Positions 49,894 through 58,794 of a DNA stretch of 64,000 nt are shown here, one piece after another. Both the position numbers and the translations under genes were made by a program. Each line of letters begins with the position of its first letter. Position 1 is the stretch's first letter. The DNA is taken from the NCBI GenBank assembly GCA_018136815.1, contig CM030931.1:2657801-2721800 (forward strand), given 5' to 3'. The notes below the pieces were generated by a model. That model made no database searches and was not told the DNA's origin. It was given only the letters and a program-made list of their open reading frames with translations. The stretch comes from Isochrysis galbana (taxonomy: Eukaryota > Haptophyta > Isochrysidales > Isochrysidaceae).

Positions 49894-52413
49894 CTAATCC
49901 ACTGCTCTATGGCTTTCTGCGTACGTAGCTGCGTCAGCGATTCGATCAGCTAGCGAGCGTGGAGCTGGCGGGGGACCCATTAAGGCGAAGATCTCACCAC
50001 TTGGTGCCAATGGTAGGGCTCCATCCAATCGTGAGCTGCGGGAGCAGTCGGTGGCGATCGATCGCCACGGAGGCGGTGGCAACGGCGGCAGGACTGCGCT
50101 CTGAGGCGGTGCGTCACCCCACACCTCGCTCCGCCAGTAATCGTCGTCGTTCAAAAGAGATCTCGCGCTGCGTGGATTCGTAATTTGGCGTCCCGCACCC
50201 GTATTGGGAGCGCAACCTTGGTTGCCCATTGCGGAGGATAATTTTTCGAGACGCGTGCGCCCATTCGACCCACTACCAGTACAAGGCATGGCGATATCGC
50301 CTGCTGCTCGCCTTATCCTCTTTGACTCCTTCTCCTCCATACAATCTGGCGATTTGCCTGCAACGAGGATATTTGGCCGATTTTCTCCACGCAACGTGCG
50401 TGTAGTCTCAACATCGAAGACATCAATCATGTGAGGATCATATCCTTCTGAGACTTCCTCGCCGTCACTGCAGCTATCCGTCACCAAGGACGTCGGCACT
50501 GCTGACCATGCAGTCGAACCGCCGCGCTTGGCAATTCGCCTCGCTCCACCGTGGCCTCCACCCATTACGTCCATCATCCCCGCATGCTCAATTTTCCGTC
50601 CTCGTTTGCAAGGCAAGCAAAATCTCGAACAAGCAGAGGTGGCGCTCAAGACGAACAATACCGCAAAGCCGACGCCCATCACCGCGACACAGACATAGGT
50701 CAGAAGCGCATGGCCTGTAGCCTTGTCCTGGCCTCGCCTCACTTCCAGCTCAGCGCACTGTTGCTCGGCTCCCGCTGCACCGGGTCCAATCGTGCTCTGC
50801 ATCCTTGCGGTCTGTATTGCTGAAGACGAGGCCGAGAAGGCAGGAGGCAGCCCCGGAGCGCCATGAAGGAATCCAACACGGAACTGACAACTCCTTTCAA
50901 CACATGCGGTTGTACAAACCTCGACGCGGAGTCCAATGATCTCCGTCACGAGCGTTACCCAATCACTCGTCTCGACATCGCCACTGGTCGCGACCTTGCG
51001 AAACTCCACAGTCCATCTAGTCGTCGAGCGACAACCGCCCTCCCCATCAGCCACCGAATAACTATCCAGCGAAGCACCATGGCCCCAATCTAGCATGATC
51101 GAGGCAGATGATGTTACTCGAACGAGCGGAGCTGCCGCCGGTGATGTACCGTCCGGAAACGTGGCATCAGACTCTGGAGATGGTTCGCTCACTCCCAAGC
51201 TGTTCATGGCGCGCACGCGGAAACGGCACAATTCAGACTCACTTGGTAACTGGATCTTCACTGCATTGTCCAAAGGGATACTAGCTGCCGGCATCCATCG
51301 ACCTCCGGTGGAGTAGCAGCGTTTCTCCACTACCCAAGTCTGCGAATTCGCCGGGGGCGGGTAAGGCAGCAACAGATGCGCCTCGGAAGTGCATACTACG
51401 CCCTCTCCGTGATCCGCCTCTACCTTGGGGGCCTCCATCGGAGGGTGTGGTGCAGCTAAGGGTGCGGCAGTGGACACCACCATGGGCTCACTCCAAGCAC
51501 CAAGACCCATATCATCGATGGCCGCCACCCAGAAGCTGTACTCAGTGGCAGCCGCCAAGGCGCCCACAAGGCAAGAGTCTGTTTCTGAACGGCACTTGAA
51601 AGGGTTGCTCAACGGGTACACCTCTTGCTGTGACAGCCCTTTTGCTGGTAGATTTCTAGATCGCGCATGCGCGACAATATATCGGCGAATCGGTGGTGCA
51701 CCCGGCGGTAGCTGAGGTGGTACCCAGTTCACTGTCACACTGGCCGGCGTGATGGACTGCGCAGCAAGGTAGAGGGGGGCAAATTGCAACCCCTCTTGTG
51801 GGCGAGAAGAGGCGACCCCACCGAGCCGAGTGGACGATGGCAGCATCTCGACGGCTGCTTCTACACCAAGAAGAGCCGGTGGAGGGGGAGGTCCGGGTAG
51901 GTGGGAAATCGACCGTGGTGGCGGTGGCGGGGGGGCGGGGGAGGGCACCTTTTGTGGTAGTTGGCTGGGAGCCGGAGTCCATGGCTCCCGCAGCGGAGGC
52001 GCGTGAGGATCCTGGCACTGGACGGAAGCATGGGAGGGCAAATCCGAGGTTTGCAGCTCAACAAAAAATGTATTTTCCTCCCCGTCGATCGCTTCAGGGC
52101 TAGCATGGGGTGCCAGCTCCAGAATGAGCAAGGGTCCCTGCTGGCGAACGAGCCTTGATGCGACTGTTTGGAGGACTGAAAAGCGGTGCGATCGGAACTC
52201 CTCGTCCCAGTGCAGCTCGATGTTGATTTGCGCGGCCGATCGCCAGGCGCCGAGCGCGACTCCCAGCTCGCATGTCCCGGGCGCCGACGACAATAGCCGG
52301 ACGGCCAGGGCACACGTCGCCGGCGCCATCGAGCCCAACTGCAGCGCCCGCCGGCTGACCCCCGCACGCCCCACCAGCAGCTTCTCCCAGCAGGCGGGGC
52401 TGGCTTTTACCAA
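49894..52413 (-). CDS. Single-pass membrane protein with three fibronectin type III domains
   Basis: An intronless 839-residue frame. Residues ~29-125 form an N-terminal domain of unknown type (first Met, or Met29 with a short hydrophobic stretch, may be the start). A Pro-rich linker spans ~136-182. FN3-like domains follow at ~214-316 (ITPASVTVNWVPPQLPPGAP, TEYSFWVAAIDDMGLGAWSE), ~330-420 (SELCRFRVRAMNSLGVSEPS) and ~427-535 (RVTSSASIMLDWG, CQFRVGFLHGAPG). A hydrophobic segment at ~568-591 (HALLTYVCVAVMGVGFAVLF) is followed by Cys and basic residues (CLPCKRGRK), giving a ~240-residue cytoplasmic tail, Ser/Gly/Arg-rich with acidic patches. Topology: outside N terminus, adhesion- or receptor-like. 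No kinase or other tail enzyme is seen. Convergence with other genes is absent; the Copia element starts within ~200 bp on the other side. Confidence 0.8.
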   Translation of the reverse strand: MVKASPACWEKLLVGRAGVSRRALQLGSMAPATCALAVRLLSSAPGTCELGVALGAWRSAAQINIELHWDEEFRSHRFSVLQTVASRLVRQQGPLLILELAPHASPEAIDGEENTFFVELQTSDLPSHASVQCQDPHAPPLREPWTPAPSQLPQKVPSPAPPPPPPRSISHLPGPPPPPALLGVEAAVEMLPSSTRLGGVASSRPQEGLQFAPLYLAAQSITPASVTVNWVPPQLPPGAPPIRRYIVAHARSRNLPAKGLSQQEVYPLSNPFKCRSETDSCLVGALAAATEYSFWVAAIDDMGLGAWSEPMVVSTAAPLAAPHPPMEAPKVEADHGEGVVCTSEAHLLLPYPPPANSQTWVVEKRCYSTGGRWMPAASIPLDNAVKIQLPSESELCRFRVRAMNSLGVSEPSPESDATFPDGTSPAAAPLVRVTSSASIMLDWGHGASLDSYSVADGEGGCRSTTRWTVEFRKVATSGDVETSDWVTLVTEIIGLRVEVCTTACVERSCQFRVGFLHGAPGLPPAFSASSSAIQTARMQSTIGPGAAGAEQQCAELEVRRGQDKATGHALLTYVCVAVMGVGFAVLFVLSATSACSRFCLPCKRGRKIEHAGMMDVMGGGHGGARRIAKRGGSTAWSAVPTSLVTDSCSDGEEVSEGYDPHMIDVFDVETTRTLRGENRPNILVAGKSPDCMEEKESKRIRRAAGDIAMPCTGSGSNGRTRLEKLSSAMGNQGCAPNTGAGRQITNPRSARSLLNDDDYWRSEVWGDAPPQSAVLPPLPPPPWRSIATDCSRSSRLDGALPLAPSGEIFALMGPPPAPRSLADRIADAATYAESHRAVD

Positions 52414-52479
52414 GTTTAACCAAGTTTCTACTCTACTCTACTCCAGAGTGGTTGCTCTTGTTTAGTGTTAAGTGTATAT

Positions 52480-55400
52480 CCGCAGTTGTTTTGTAGGATG
52501 GAGTTTTCTAGTCCGAGGGGTGACGTCATCGGTAGCGGACCTACGTCATTGGATTGTCGCGCGAGCTTAGCCCTCAATGGTAACTCCGTTCTATGTTGCT
52601 CTTCTCACAGTCTCTGGGCCCCATCTAGGTCGGGCCAAACATGGTACCCCCGCCGAGAGGATTTCGTCCCTCTTCCGCGTGCGACTGAGCGCACGTTCTC
52701 CGGACTCCTTCACCCAACACAAGGTTGGATCGAACACAGAGACCGAACAACTTTTCTACCCAAATGGGTTGTTCGAATCCCCGAATCCGCTCAAGGGAGC
52801 GGATGTTGGGTCCCACGCATCGCAACGGACCCAACAAGCACTGTCATCGCCCACGCGCGACTGGCGCGTCGAATTCTCGGCGCAGCTGAAGCTCATCACC
52901 AACCAAAAACATTCTCTGGTTGACGGTGATCACCTTCAAAAATTCCAGTCGTATCTATACCACTTCTCCTCCCAGTCATCGGAAGTACCGTGCGCGGCAT
53001 GCTGGTACACGTCTCCGCATCGCATTTACACTGATGAAGGTTGCTGGATCGAATCTCACCGCCGCATGCGTAAGCTTTTGCTGCACCTTCCAATGGTTGG
53101 TGTACTCTGGAACAATTCGTTGAGTTCATGCGTTTTTCATTTTCTCAAACCTCATCAACCTATAGCGACTCTGCCTCCCCATCAACATCACGCGGATCAG
53201 GCGCCAACGCCGTCGCCGATACCATCTCCAACGCTGAAGCAAAGTCGTTGCCAACATGACCAAGATGAAGAATATGCACTAATGATGGGAGAATCCAACC
53301 TGGATGATTACGACTCCCGCAAATATCGTTGCCGGCCATTTGATGGCACTCCCGGCCGATCATTTGAACTTTTCTGTCGCGATTTTGGCAATGCTTTCTC
53401 GCGAGATTACATTGGTGATGCCGACCTTACTACTTGTATGTTGGGCCTCGATGTTGGGGGCTACCTTGAACAAGACCCTAACACTGATCGAGCAGTGTTC
53501 GGAGGCATACCGATGTTTCAATTCTACAATGCTGATGGATCCGTTAGGACGGCAGCAAGGCAACAACTTAATGACCACATCAAGAGAAAGAGGATCTTAT
53601 TCTCTTACCTTATGGAACACATCTCCAACTCCAATATACGCGAAATGCTAACATCCCAAGCTCCTCACGATGGTGCCAAAGCGTACAGAATCCTCTACCA
53701 ACAATGTCACCAGGATGTGGACGATCTCACATTAATGGAGCATGATGTTGAATGGGACTCAGTCTCTCTTCTCACGATCGGCATCAATGAGCACTCCATC
53801 ACCAACCTCATTGCGCATCTTCATAGCCTCAATGCGAAAAGGCCCTCAAATAAACAAAAAACGAACGATCAACTTGTTATCAAGGTTCTCTCGTGTATCA
53901 CCTCGGACATATCTGAATCCCTAGCTCACAAATGTCAAGAAGAAATAGCTGCACCTCCCTCCCAACGCAAGTATTGGACTGACAACGAAAGGGATGCAAT
54001 CAAACTCAAAGCGGATTTGCAACCGTTATGGAAAATCAAATTCAACCAAGGAGCTATATCGACTCCGAAAGAGGGAGGTAGGCGTGCAACAGGTGGTGGG
54101 GTCCGTCCTGACGCCTCCTACTTGAAAGACACGGCGCTAGTAGCAAAGCCGGACTCGCCCGCTCACGGTCATCAACCACAAAGAGCCGTCTTAACATCCG
54201 GCCAAGCATTAAAGGCGGCTAGGTGCTATCGCTGTCAAGGCTCTGGGCATCAGGCTAACGTTTGCCCCACCCCAGCCGATCACTCGGTCACTATCCACGA
54301 CTGGATAGCCGCACTGCAGTCTCATACCGCCGCCCGGGCCAAAGGGAGTCGAGGAAAAGGCAAAGGTAGTCATTCACAACCAACAAAACAAGGGCGAGGC
54401 CGAAGCAATTCTGCCTATATATTATCAGATGTAACTGAGGCAGACAATTCTGCTAACACTACCGCCAACGCCAACGCGCCTTCCGACGCTGTTCACTTTG
54501 CCGCAGGAGATGAGTGGCGTGACATTGTTGACGACACTGCCTTTGCCGTGAGAGTCGAAAATCTATACCCGCCCGGGGTTGAACCTTCAACATTTTGCTT
54601 ATGGAGCTGTTTACGTTACATTTGGGCTGTCTTCCGGCACCTATTTTTTGGACCCCAAACGGCGCGTCGGTGCATGGCAAACTCGGACACTGCGCTACTC
54701 TCACACTCGCCCACGGCCCGCCAGCTATCTTTCATAGTTGACTGTGGGGCCACGAAGCATTGTATTGCCGATGAGACCGAGCTAGATTGCATCACTGATG
54801 ACAACCCGGGCACCTTCATCGTTATTGGCGATGGTCGGCGTGTGCCCATATCCAAAATTGGCAACATGACCATCGTTGTTGATGCTCGCCTCCGTCTCGA
54901 GAATGGTTCTCATGTCCATAGGCGCGTCCCTATTCGCCTCACCGGGGTCAGAGTTGTCCCTGGTTTAGCAGCTAGGCTGTTCAGCTGCCGTGCTGGTTAT
55001 GAGAATGATAAGATCTCCACTTTTCTCAATGAAGAGTGCTATCTTCAATTGCCTGGAGGAGAGCTCGCTCCTATGGCTGCATCAGGTCATCACTACACTC
55101 TTAACTTTGATACGGCTCTCGCCGCCGCCGAAGACGCAAATGATGAACCCTCTCCATACCTGTGGCATGCTAGGCTCGGCCATTTCAATGTGCACCGCAT
55201 TCGTGCTGCAATGCTCTCAAGGGGAATTTCCAATGCTCATGCTTCAACTCACACATTAGATTGTAAAGCATGCCTTGAGAACCAACGCCGCTCGCCGCAC
55301 AAAAGGATCCCGCCAAACACTCGAAAATACCGACACTTTGGCGAAAAAGTTGTGTCTGATACTTGCGGACCGTTCCCTCCCTCACCTTCCGGACTCCGTT

Positions 55401-55615
55401 TCGCTATAATCTTCATCGATATGTATTCCAGACTCGCGGCTGTCTACTTCCTGAAACAAAAATCATCGGCCGACGTCCTCCTTGCAGCTCAGACGTATGT
55501 TGGAGACCATGCTTATCTTCTCACGAAAACGTGCATATCGGGTGTTGTTGATCAATGGCACACAGATAATGGCACGGAATTCACCGCATCGTCCATCGAC
55601 AGACTCACTAACTAA
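52480..55615 (+). mobile_element. Ty1/Copia LTR retrotransposon, 3' half missing
   Basis: Carries gag, protease and the start of integrase, then ends exactly where MHR copy D begins. Reverse transcriptase, RNase H and the 3' LTR are absent from this window, so the 5' LTR boundary cannot be fixed by comparison. TGTTGGGTCC at 52804 and its reverse complement GGACCCAACA at 52827 form a 10-bp inverted repeat with the TG...CA ends typical of LTRs, but only 13 bp apart. Confidence 0.8.
53282..55615 (+). CDS. Copia gag-pol polyprotein, truncated in integrase
   Basis: Open from 52577, but similarity to gag begins at the ATG pair at 53282 (MMGESNLDDY...). In order: gag capsid region (FELFCRDFGNAFSRDY, LTLMEHDVEWDSVSLL); CCHC zinc knuckle CYRCQGSGHQANVC; protease with the active-site DCGATKH (a Cys replaces the usual Ser/Thr of D-S/T-G); GAG-pre-integrase HHCC domain (YLWHARLGHFNVHRI ... 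LDCKACLENQRR); and the integrase core with its first two acidic residues (VVSDTCGP and WHTDNGTEF). The third acidic residue, RT and RNase H are missing because the frame stops 4 codons after TASSI at the junction with the MHR repeat. Inactive. Confidence 0.93.
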   Translation: MMGESNLDDYDSRKYRCRPFDGTPGRSFELFCRDFGNAFSRDYIGDADLTTCMLGLDVGGYLEQDPNTDRAVFGGIPMFQFYNADGSVRTAARQQLNDHIKRKRILFSYLMEHISNSNIREMLTSQAPHDGAKAYRILYQQCHQDVDDLTLMEHDVEWDSVSLLTIGINEHSITNLIAHLHSLNAKRPSNKQKTNDQLVIKVLSCITSDISESLAHKCQEEIAAPPSQRKYWTDNERDAIKLKADLQPLWKIKFNQGAISTPKEGGRRATGGGVRPDASYLKDTALVAKPDSPAHGHQPQRAVLTSGQALKAARCYRCQGSGHQANVCPTPADHSVTIHDWIAALQSHTAARAKGSRGKGKGSHSQPTKQGRGRSNSAYILSDVTEADNSANTTANANAPSDAVHFAAGDEWRDIVDDTAFAVRVENLYPPGVEPSTFCLWSCLRYIWAVFRHLFFGPQTARRCMANSDTALLSHSPTARQLSFIVDCGATKHCIADETELDCITDDNPGTFIVIGDGRRVPISKIGNMTIVVDARLRLENGSHVHRRVPIRLTGVRVVPGLAARLFSCRAGYENDKISTFLNEECYLQLPGGELAPMAASGHHYTLNFDTALAAAEDANDEPSPYLWHARLGHFNVHRIRAAMLSRGISNAHASTHTLDCKACLENQRRSPHKRIPPNTRKYRHFGEKVVSDTCGPFPPSPSGLRFAIIFIDMYSRLAAVYFLKQKSSADVLLAAQTYVGDHAYLLTKTCISGVVDQWHTDNGTEFTASSIDRLTN

Positions 55616-56030
55616 TCTTATGATTGGTCGCCATGGAGGGGGCCTCGCGCCCCCCCCACTCTCTCGACTCCCCTCATGGATGGGGGGCGAGAACGCGAGA
55701 ACCATCCACCCCCCTGCGATGCCTCTTGGCATGTAGGGGGGACTCACCCAGGCTGCCCAGGCTCTCCCTGAGAGTCGGGCACAGATCGCACGCCCTGGCC
55801 CGCGTTGGCCTGCTTCTCGCTCTGACCAACCCCTCCTTCCCCCTGGGCCCCCCTGATCAGGAGCCCCCAGCCAGCTCCGATCGACCGGCAGGGGCTCGAG
55901 CTCGAGAGCCAGCGAGGGAGAGGCAGGAGGGGCTAGCCAGGGCCATGCCCCAGCCTCACGTGCCCTCTGAGCTGCGCTCCCAAGCCCCTGCAGGCCTCCT
56001 GGGGACCTGAAGAGGGACCGCAGGCGCGCG
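55611..56030 (+). repeat. MHR multi-hairpin repeat, copy D (joined to Copia)
   Basis: P1: ACTAATC / GATTGGT around TTAT (55611-55628), 7 pairs including one G-U. P2: GGGGGC region pairing with GCCCCC around CTCG (~55638-55656). P3: CCCCCCT...ATGCC / GGCAT...AGGGGGG around TCTT (55709-55741). Later CCTGATCAGG and GGCTAGCC. The stop codon of the Copia frame (55613-55615) lies inside P1. Copy E lies ~500 bp away in inverted orientation. Confidence 0.8.
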
Positions 56031-56519
56031 CCATGGGCCAGAGCCGCAGGGAAGAGAGGAGGAAGAGGGAAGAGGGGGGGGAGGGGGGAGTGGCAGCTCT
56101 CCCCTCCGGCCTCCGGCGTTTACGTGTCTTCTCGCCCCGTTTGGGTAAGAGAAGACGGGGGCACCAGAACCAGGAGGGAAGGGCCGCGGCTCGCCGCGGC
56201 CACTCGCCTCGGCGAGGGAGATTAGCGCTTCTGGGCTCCCATTCACCATTCACGAGTGCCCCCCCCCCCCCCCCCTGCGTTGTTTTTACCCGTTCCCCCA
56301 GCGTGGACTCGAGGAGAGGACGTGCTGGGGTGCGCGGGGTCGGTGCGTGCACTGGGGGGAGGACAAATATCGAGGGGAGGGGGCAGTGCCCCCCTCCCCC
56401 CGGTAGCACTCGGACACCTGGCTCGTCAGGAATGGCGGGATTCCGGGACGGAAAAGTTGTGTCCAATTAGCTAGTGGGGTTGGCTAGGATATAACATTAA
56501 TTATTTTGTTTACTACTAT
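56031..56519. other. GC-rich spacer between inverted MHR copies
   Basis: Contains a C-run at 56258-56274 and G-rich stretches. Open frames are compositional. No gene, no Copia sequence. Confidence 0.5.
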
Positions 56520-56930
56520 TTACCTTACGCGGCCTGCTCTCAGAGGGCCTTTGGGAGCTCCCAGAGGGCCAGCAAGGGCAGCTCAGGCTCAGGGGGCAGT
56601 GGAGGCTGGGGCTCAGCCCCTGGCCCCCCCTGCCTCTCCCACGCTTGCCACGCTGGCCATTGGAGCCTCCCGGTCTCCCGGTGGCCTCTGTCTGCCTGGC
56701 GACCAGGGGAGGGGGGGGAGTCAGCTCGAGGGCAGGCCCATGCTGGGCGTGGGAGTGCGAGTCTCGGCCCGCGCCCACTAGGGGTCTGGGCCAGAGTGTT
56801 GATTGCCCAGCCCCTGCCAAAGGGCAGGGGCTGAGGTTGATTGTACGGGCCCACCCCGGGGCCCGGGGGGTGTCCGCGATGGAGAGAGGGGGGCGCGAGG
56901 CCCCCATTGACCCCCACTTATAAAAGTAGG
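56520..56930 (-). repeat. MHR multi-hairpin repeat, copy E
   Basis: Read on the minus strand: P1 CCTACTT / AAGTGGG around TTAT (56930-56913), 7 pairs with one G-U. P2 GGGGG / CCCCC around CCTCGCG. P3 CAGCCCCTGCC / GGCAGGGGCTG around CTTT (56833-56808), perfect 11 bp. Then GCCCA-GCA-TGGGC, CCTGG-TCG-CCAGG and GGGGCTGAGCCCC. It starts about 353 bp downstream of the stop codon of the minus-strand P4H-like gene, in sense. Confidence 0.85.
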
Positions 56931-57282
56931 TTGAGGATTACTTAGTTCTAGTAGGTGTTAGCCCAGAATCTCCCGATGTTTTCAACTAGCTATCCAAGTG
57001 CACAAACTTAGTTTTAGTTGATGCTCACATAGCATATAGATATAGTTTATAAATTATGCATAAAATATAGCACTAGAACTAGTATGGTTAATGCACCAGG
57101 CGAATCGCTACCCACGCATGCATCTAAAGCTATGCGATCGAGCGATAAAGTGACAACATCCAGCAGATCCAAATCCCCGACAGTCCGCGGGAACCCCCCC
57201 CCCCCCCTCCCCCTCTCTCTCACACACACACTTTGAAAGCACCCCTTGGAGTCGTATGGCGGAGGTGACAAAGTACTGAGTC
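56931..57282. other. 3' flank of the P4H-like gene
   Basis: AT-rich (GTTTATAAATTATGCATAAAATATAG around 57045-57070) with a C-run at 57197-57207. No gene. Confidence 0.5.
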
Positions 57283-58563
57283 CTATGTTTTCGACACCTG
57301 CTGCACAACTTGAGGCAAGGCTATGCCATCGAGCAACGCCTCAACATCAGATAGGTCTTCGCTATCGCTGTCGTTGCTATCCCATGAGCTCGGAAACGTG
57401 CCTTTGCTGGCTTCTCGTAACCTTGATTCACCCCCTGACGTGGCCACATGATCGGCTGGCAACCCGTGAGGGTCGCGGTCTGGAACATCGAAGCAGCCGG
57501 CTCCTGAACAAGGCGCGCCAGGATCAAGCTCGGCCACGTCGTCGTTGGTGCAGCCCGCCGCGAATGGACCCCTGAAATCGAATTGGTGAATGCGCAGATT
57601 CGCCGCAAGTTTCATGGCGCCGTTGCTGGTAACTGGAAGGGCCTCATGCACGGTCCGCCGATCGCTCACGGACGGGTCATCATCTCGTACCGACGGCCAA
57701 ACTAAAGCCCGCCCAGCCCTCGGGCTCACTGTAAGATTAATGGCACTAAATCGGGTGCCGCCACCGGCGTCCTCTGGCACGTCCGTAAGATATATCAAGA
57801 ATGTCAGCAGGCGCGGTCCCCAAGGTGAGGTGATGGCGGCATTCTGGTCGTGGCTAGGGGCTTGGCTAGCGCCGTTTTTGAAGTGCAGAAGCTGCAGGTG
57901 CTCACTATTTGATGTGGGGATCAGAGTCGCATTCTCAACGCGCTGCTGCAATCGGACAACAAGCGGATGGCTCTCGCATGATGGCTCAGTGCACCAAGCA
58001 GTCTCGGAGTCGTCCGAGGATGACTGCGTGCGTGTTCCATCCCCAAGTGCAGCTAGTGTTGACGCTTCTGTTGGAGACAAGAAGCCATCAATCGAGAGAA
58101 TCCAAGGCCCGGCAGGTGGGCGGGAGAGCACCTCTACCCTTGAGCCCAGAGAGTGGGGTATCTGTATCATTCGTTGGAATATCCGGCTGATCCCACCCGG
58201 CCGCACCGCAGGCTGCTTTGCCGCAGGGCGGTGACAGAGGCGCATGCGCTCAAATGCCTCCTCGCACGTGTCGCAGCTCAGTGCGCACCGCGTGCGCATA
58301 AAGGCTGCATTGGTCACGCACTCGCCACGAGCCGCCCAGTCGGGGCAGGCACTGACGTCATCATCGCACTCCAAGCCCCGGCCCCGTAGTCTGACTGGCT
58401 GCCTCTCCGCATGCGATGCCGTCGGCTGCCGCCCACGCATCTCCTCTGGCAGCATCGTGGTCGAGGAGGGCGCGCGTTCGAGCTCGATGAGCGACATACA
58501 CATGAAGAACCCAGAACCAACGGTAAGCAGTCCGAGCAGTCTGCCCGCGGTCATGCCGAACAT
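57283..58563 (-). CDS. Type II membrane ShKT / prolyl-4-hydroxylase-like protein
   Basis: 426 residues from the ATG at 58563; the frame is open to 58794 but that extension is low-complexity. Residues ~4-28 (MTAGRLLGLLTVGSGFFMCM) are a signal anchor for the secretory pathway. Residues ~66-100 are a ShKT domain with six cysteines (C-x6-C-x8-C-x10-C-x3-C-x2-C). Residues ~150-330 are a 2-oxoglutarate/Fe(II) P4H-type oxygenase fold: GPWILSIDGFLSPTEASTL, LLTFLIYLTDVPEDAGGGTR, RAGRALVWPS, RTVHEALPVTSNGAMKLAAN. The distal His (~H306) and the 2OG-binding Lys (~K318) are present. The usual H-x-D pair is replaced by S-H-D (about 237-239), so the first metal ligand is shifted or lost. P4H enzymes hydroxylate proline in secreted proteins. 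An acidic tail ends the protein. Confidence 0.82.
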   Translation of the reverse strand: MFGMTAGRLLGLLTVGSGFFMCMSLIELERAPSSTTMLPEEMRGRQPTASHAERQPVRLRGRGLECDDDVSACPDWAARGECVTNAAFMRTRCALSCDTCEEAFERMRLCHRPAAKQPAVRPGGISRIFQRMIQIPHSLGSRVEVLSRPPAGPWILSIDGFLSPTEASTLAALGDGTRTQSSSDDSETAWCTEPSCESHPLVVRLQQRVENATLIPTSNSEHLQLLHFKNGASQAPSHDQNAAITSPWGPRLLTFLIYLTDVPEDAGGGTRFSAINLTVSPRAGRALVWPSVRDDDPSVSDRRTVHEALPVTSNGAMKLAANLRIHQFDFRGPFAAGCTNDDVAELDPGAPCSGAGCFDVPDRDPHGLPADHVATSGGESRLREASKGTFPSSWDSNDSDSEDLSDVEALLDGIALPQVVQQVSKT

Positions 58564-58659
58564 GGGCCGCACGCTCGCCGGCGGCGGCTGGGTGGGGGCG
58601 GACGCTGTGCGCGCCGTGCTTGGCGAGGCGAGTGGACGAGGGGAGGGAGGGAGCGCGAA

Positions 58660-58711
58660 ACAAGAGAGAAGAGAGTGGGTGGCGAAACAAGAGAGAAGAG
58701 AGTGGGTGGGG
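58660..58711 (-). repeat. Tandem duplication upstream of the P4H-like gene
   Basis: AAACAAGAGAGAAGAGAGTG followed by GGTGG occurs twice in a row (about 58661-58684 and 58685-58708), in the 5' leader region. Confidence 0.8.
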
Positions 58712-58794
58712 AACCAGGGGGGAGAGTGAGAGATGAGGTAGAGTAGATAGAACCTGCGAACGAACCCCGCTACACCCTCTCTCTCCCTCGCCAC

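Noticed and set aside
52804-52836. TGTTGGGTCC ... GGACCCAACA as a complete LTR
   Set aside because: The two ends are only 13 bp apart, far too short for an LTR; without a 3' LTR the boundary cannot be set.
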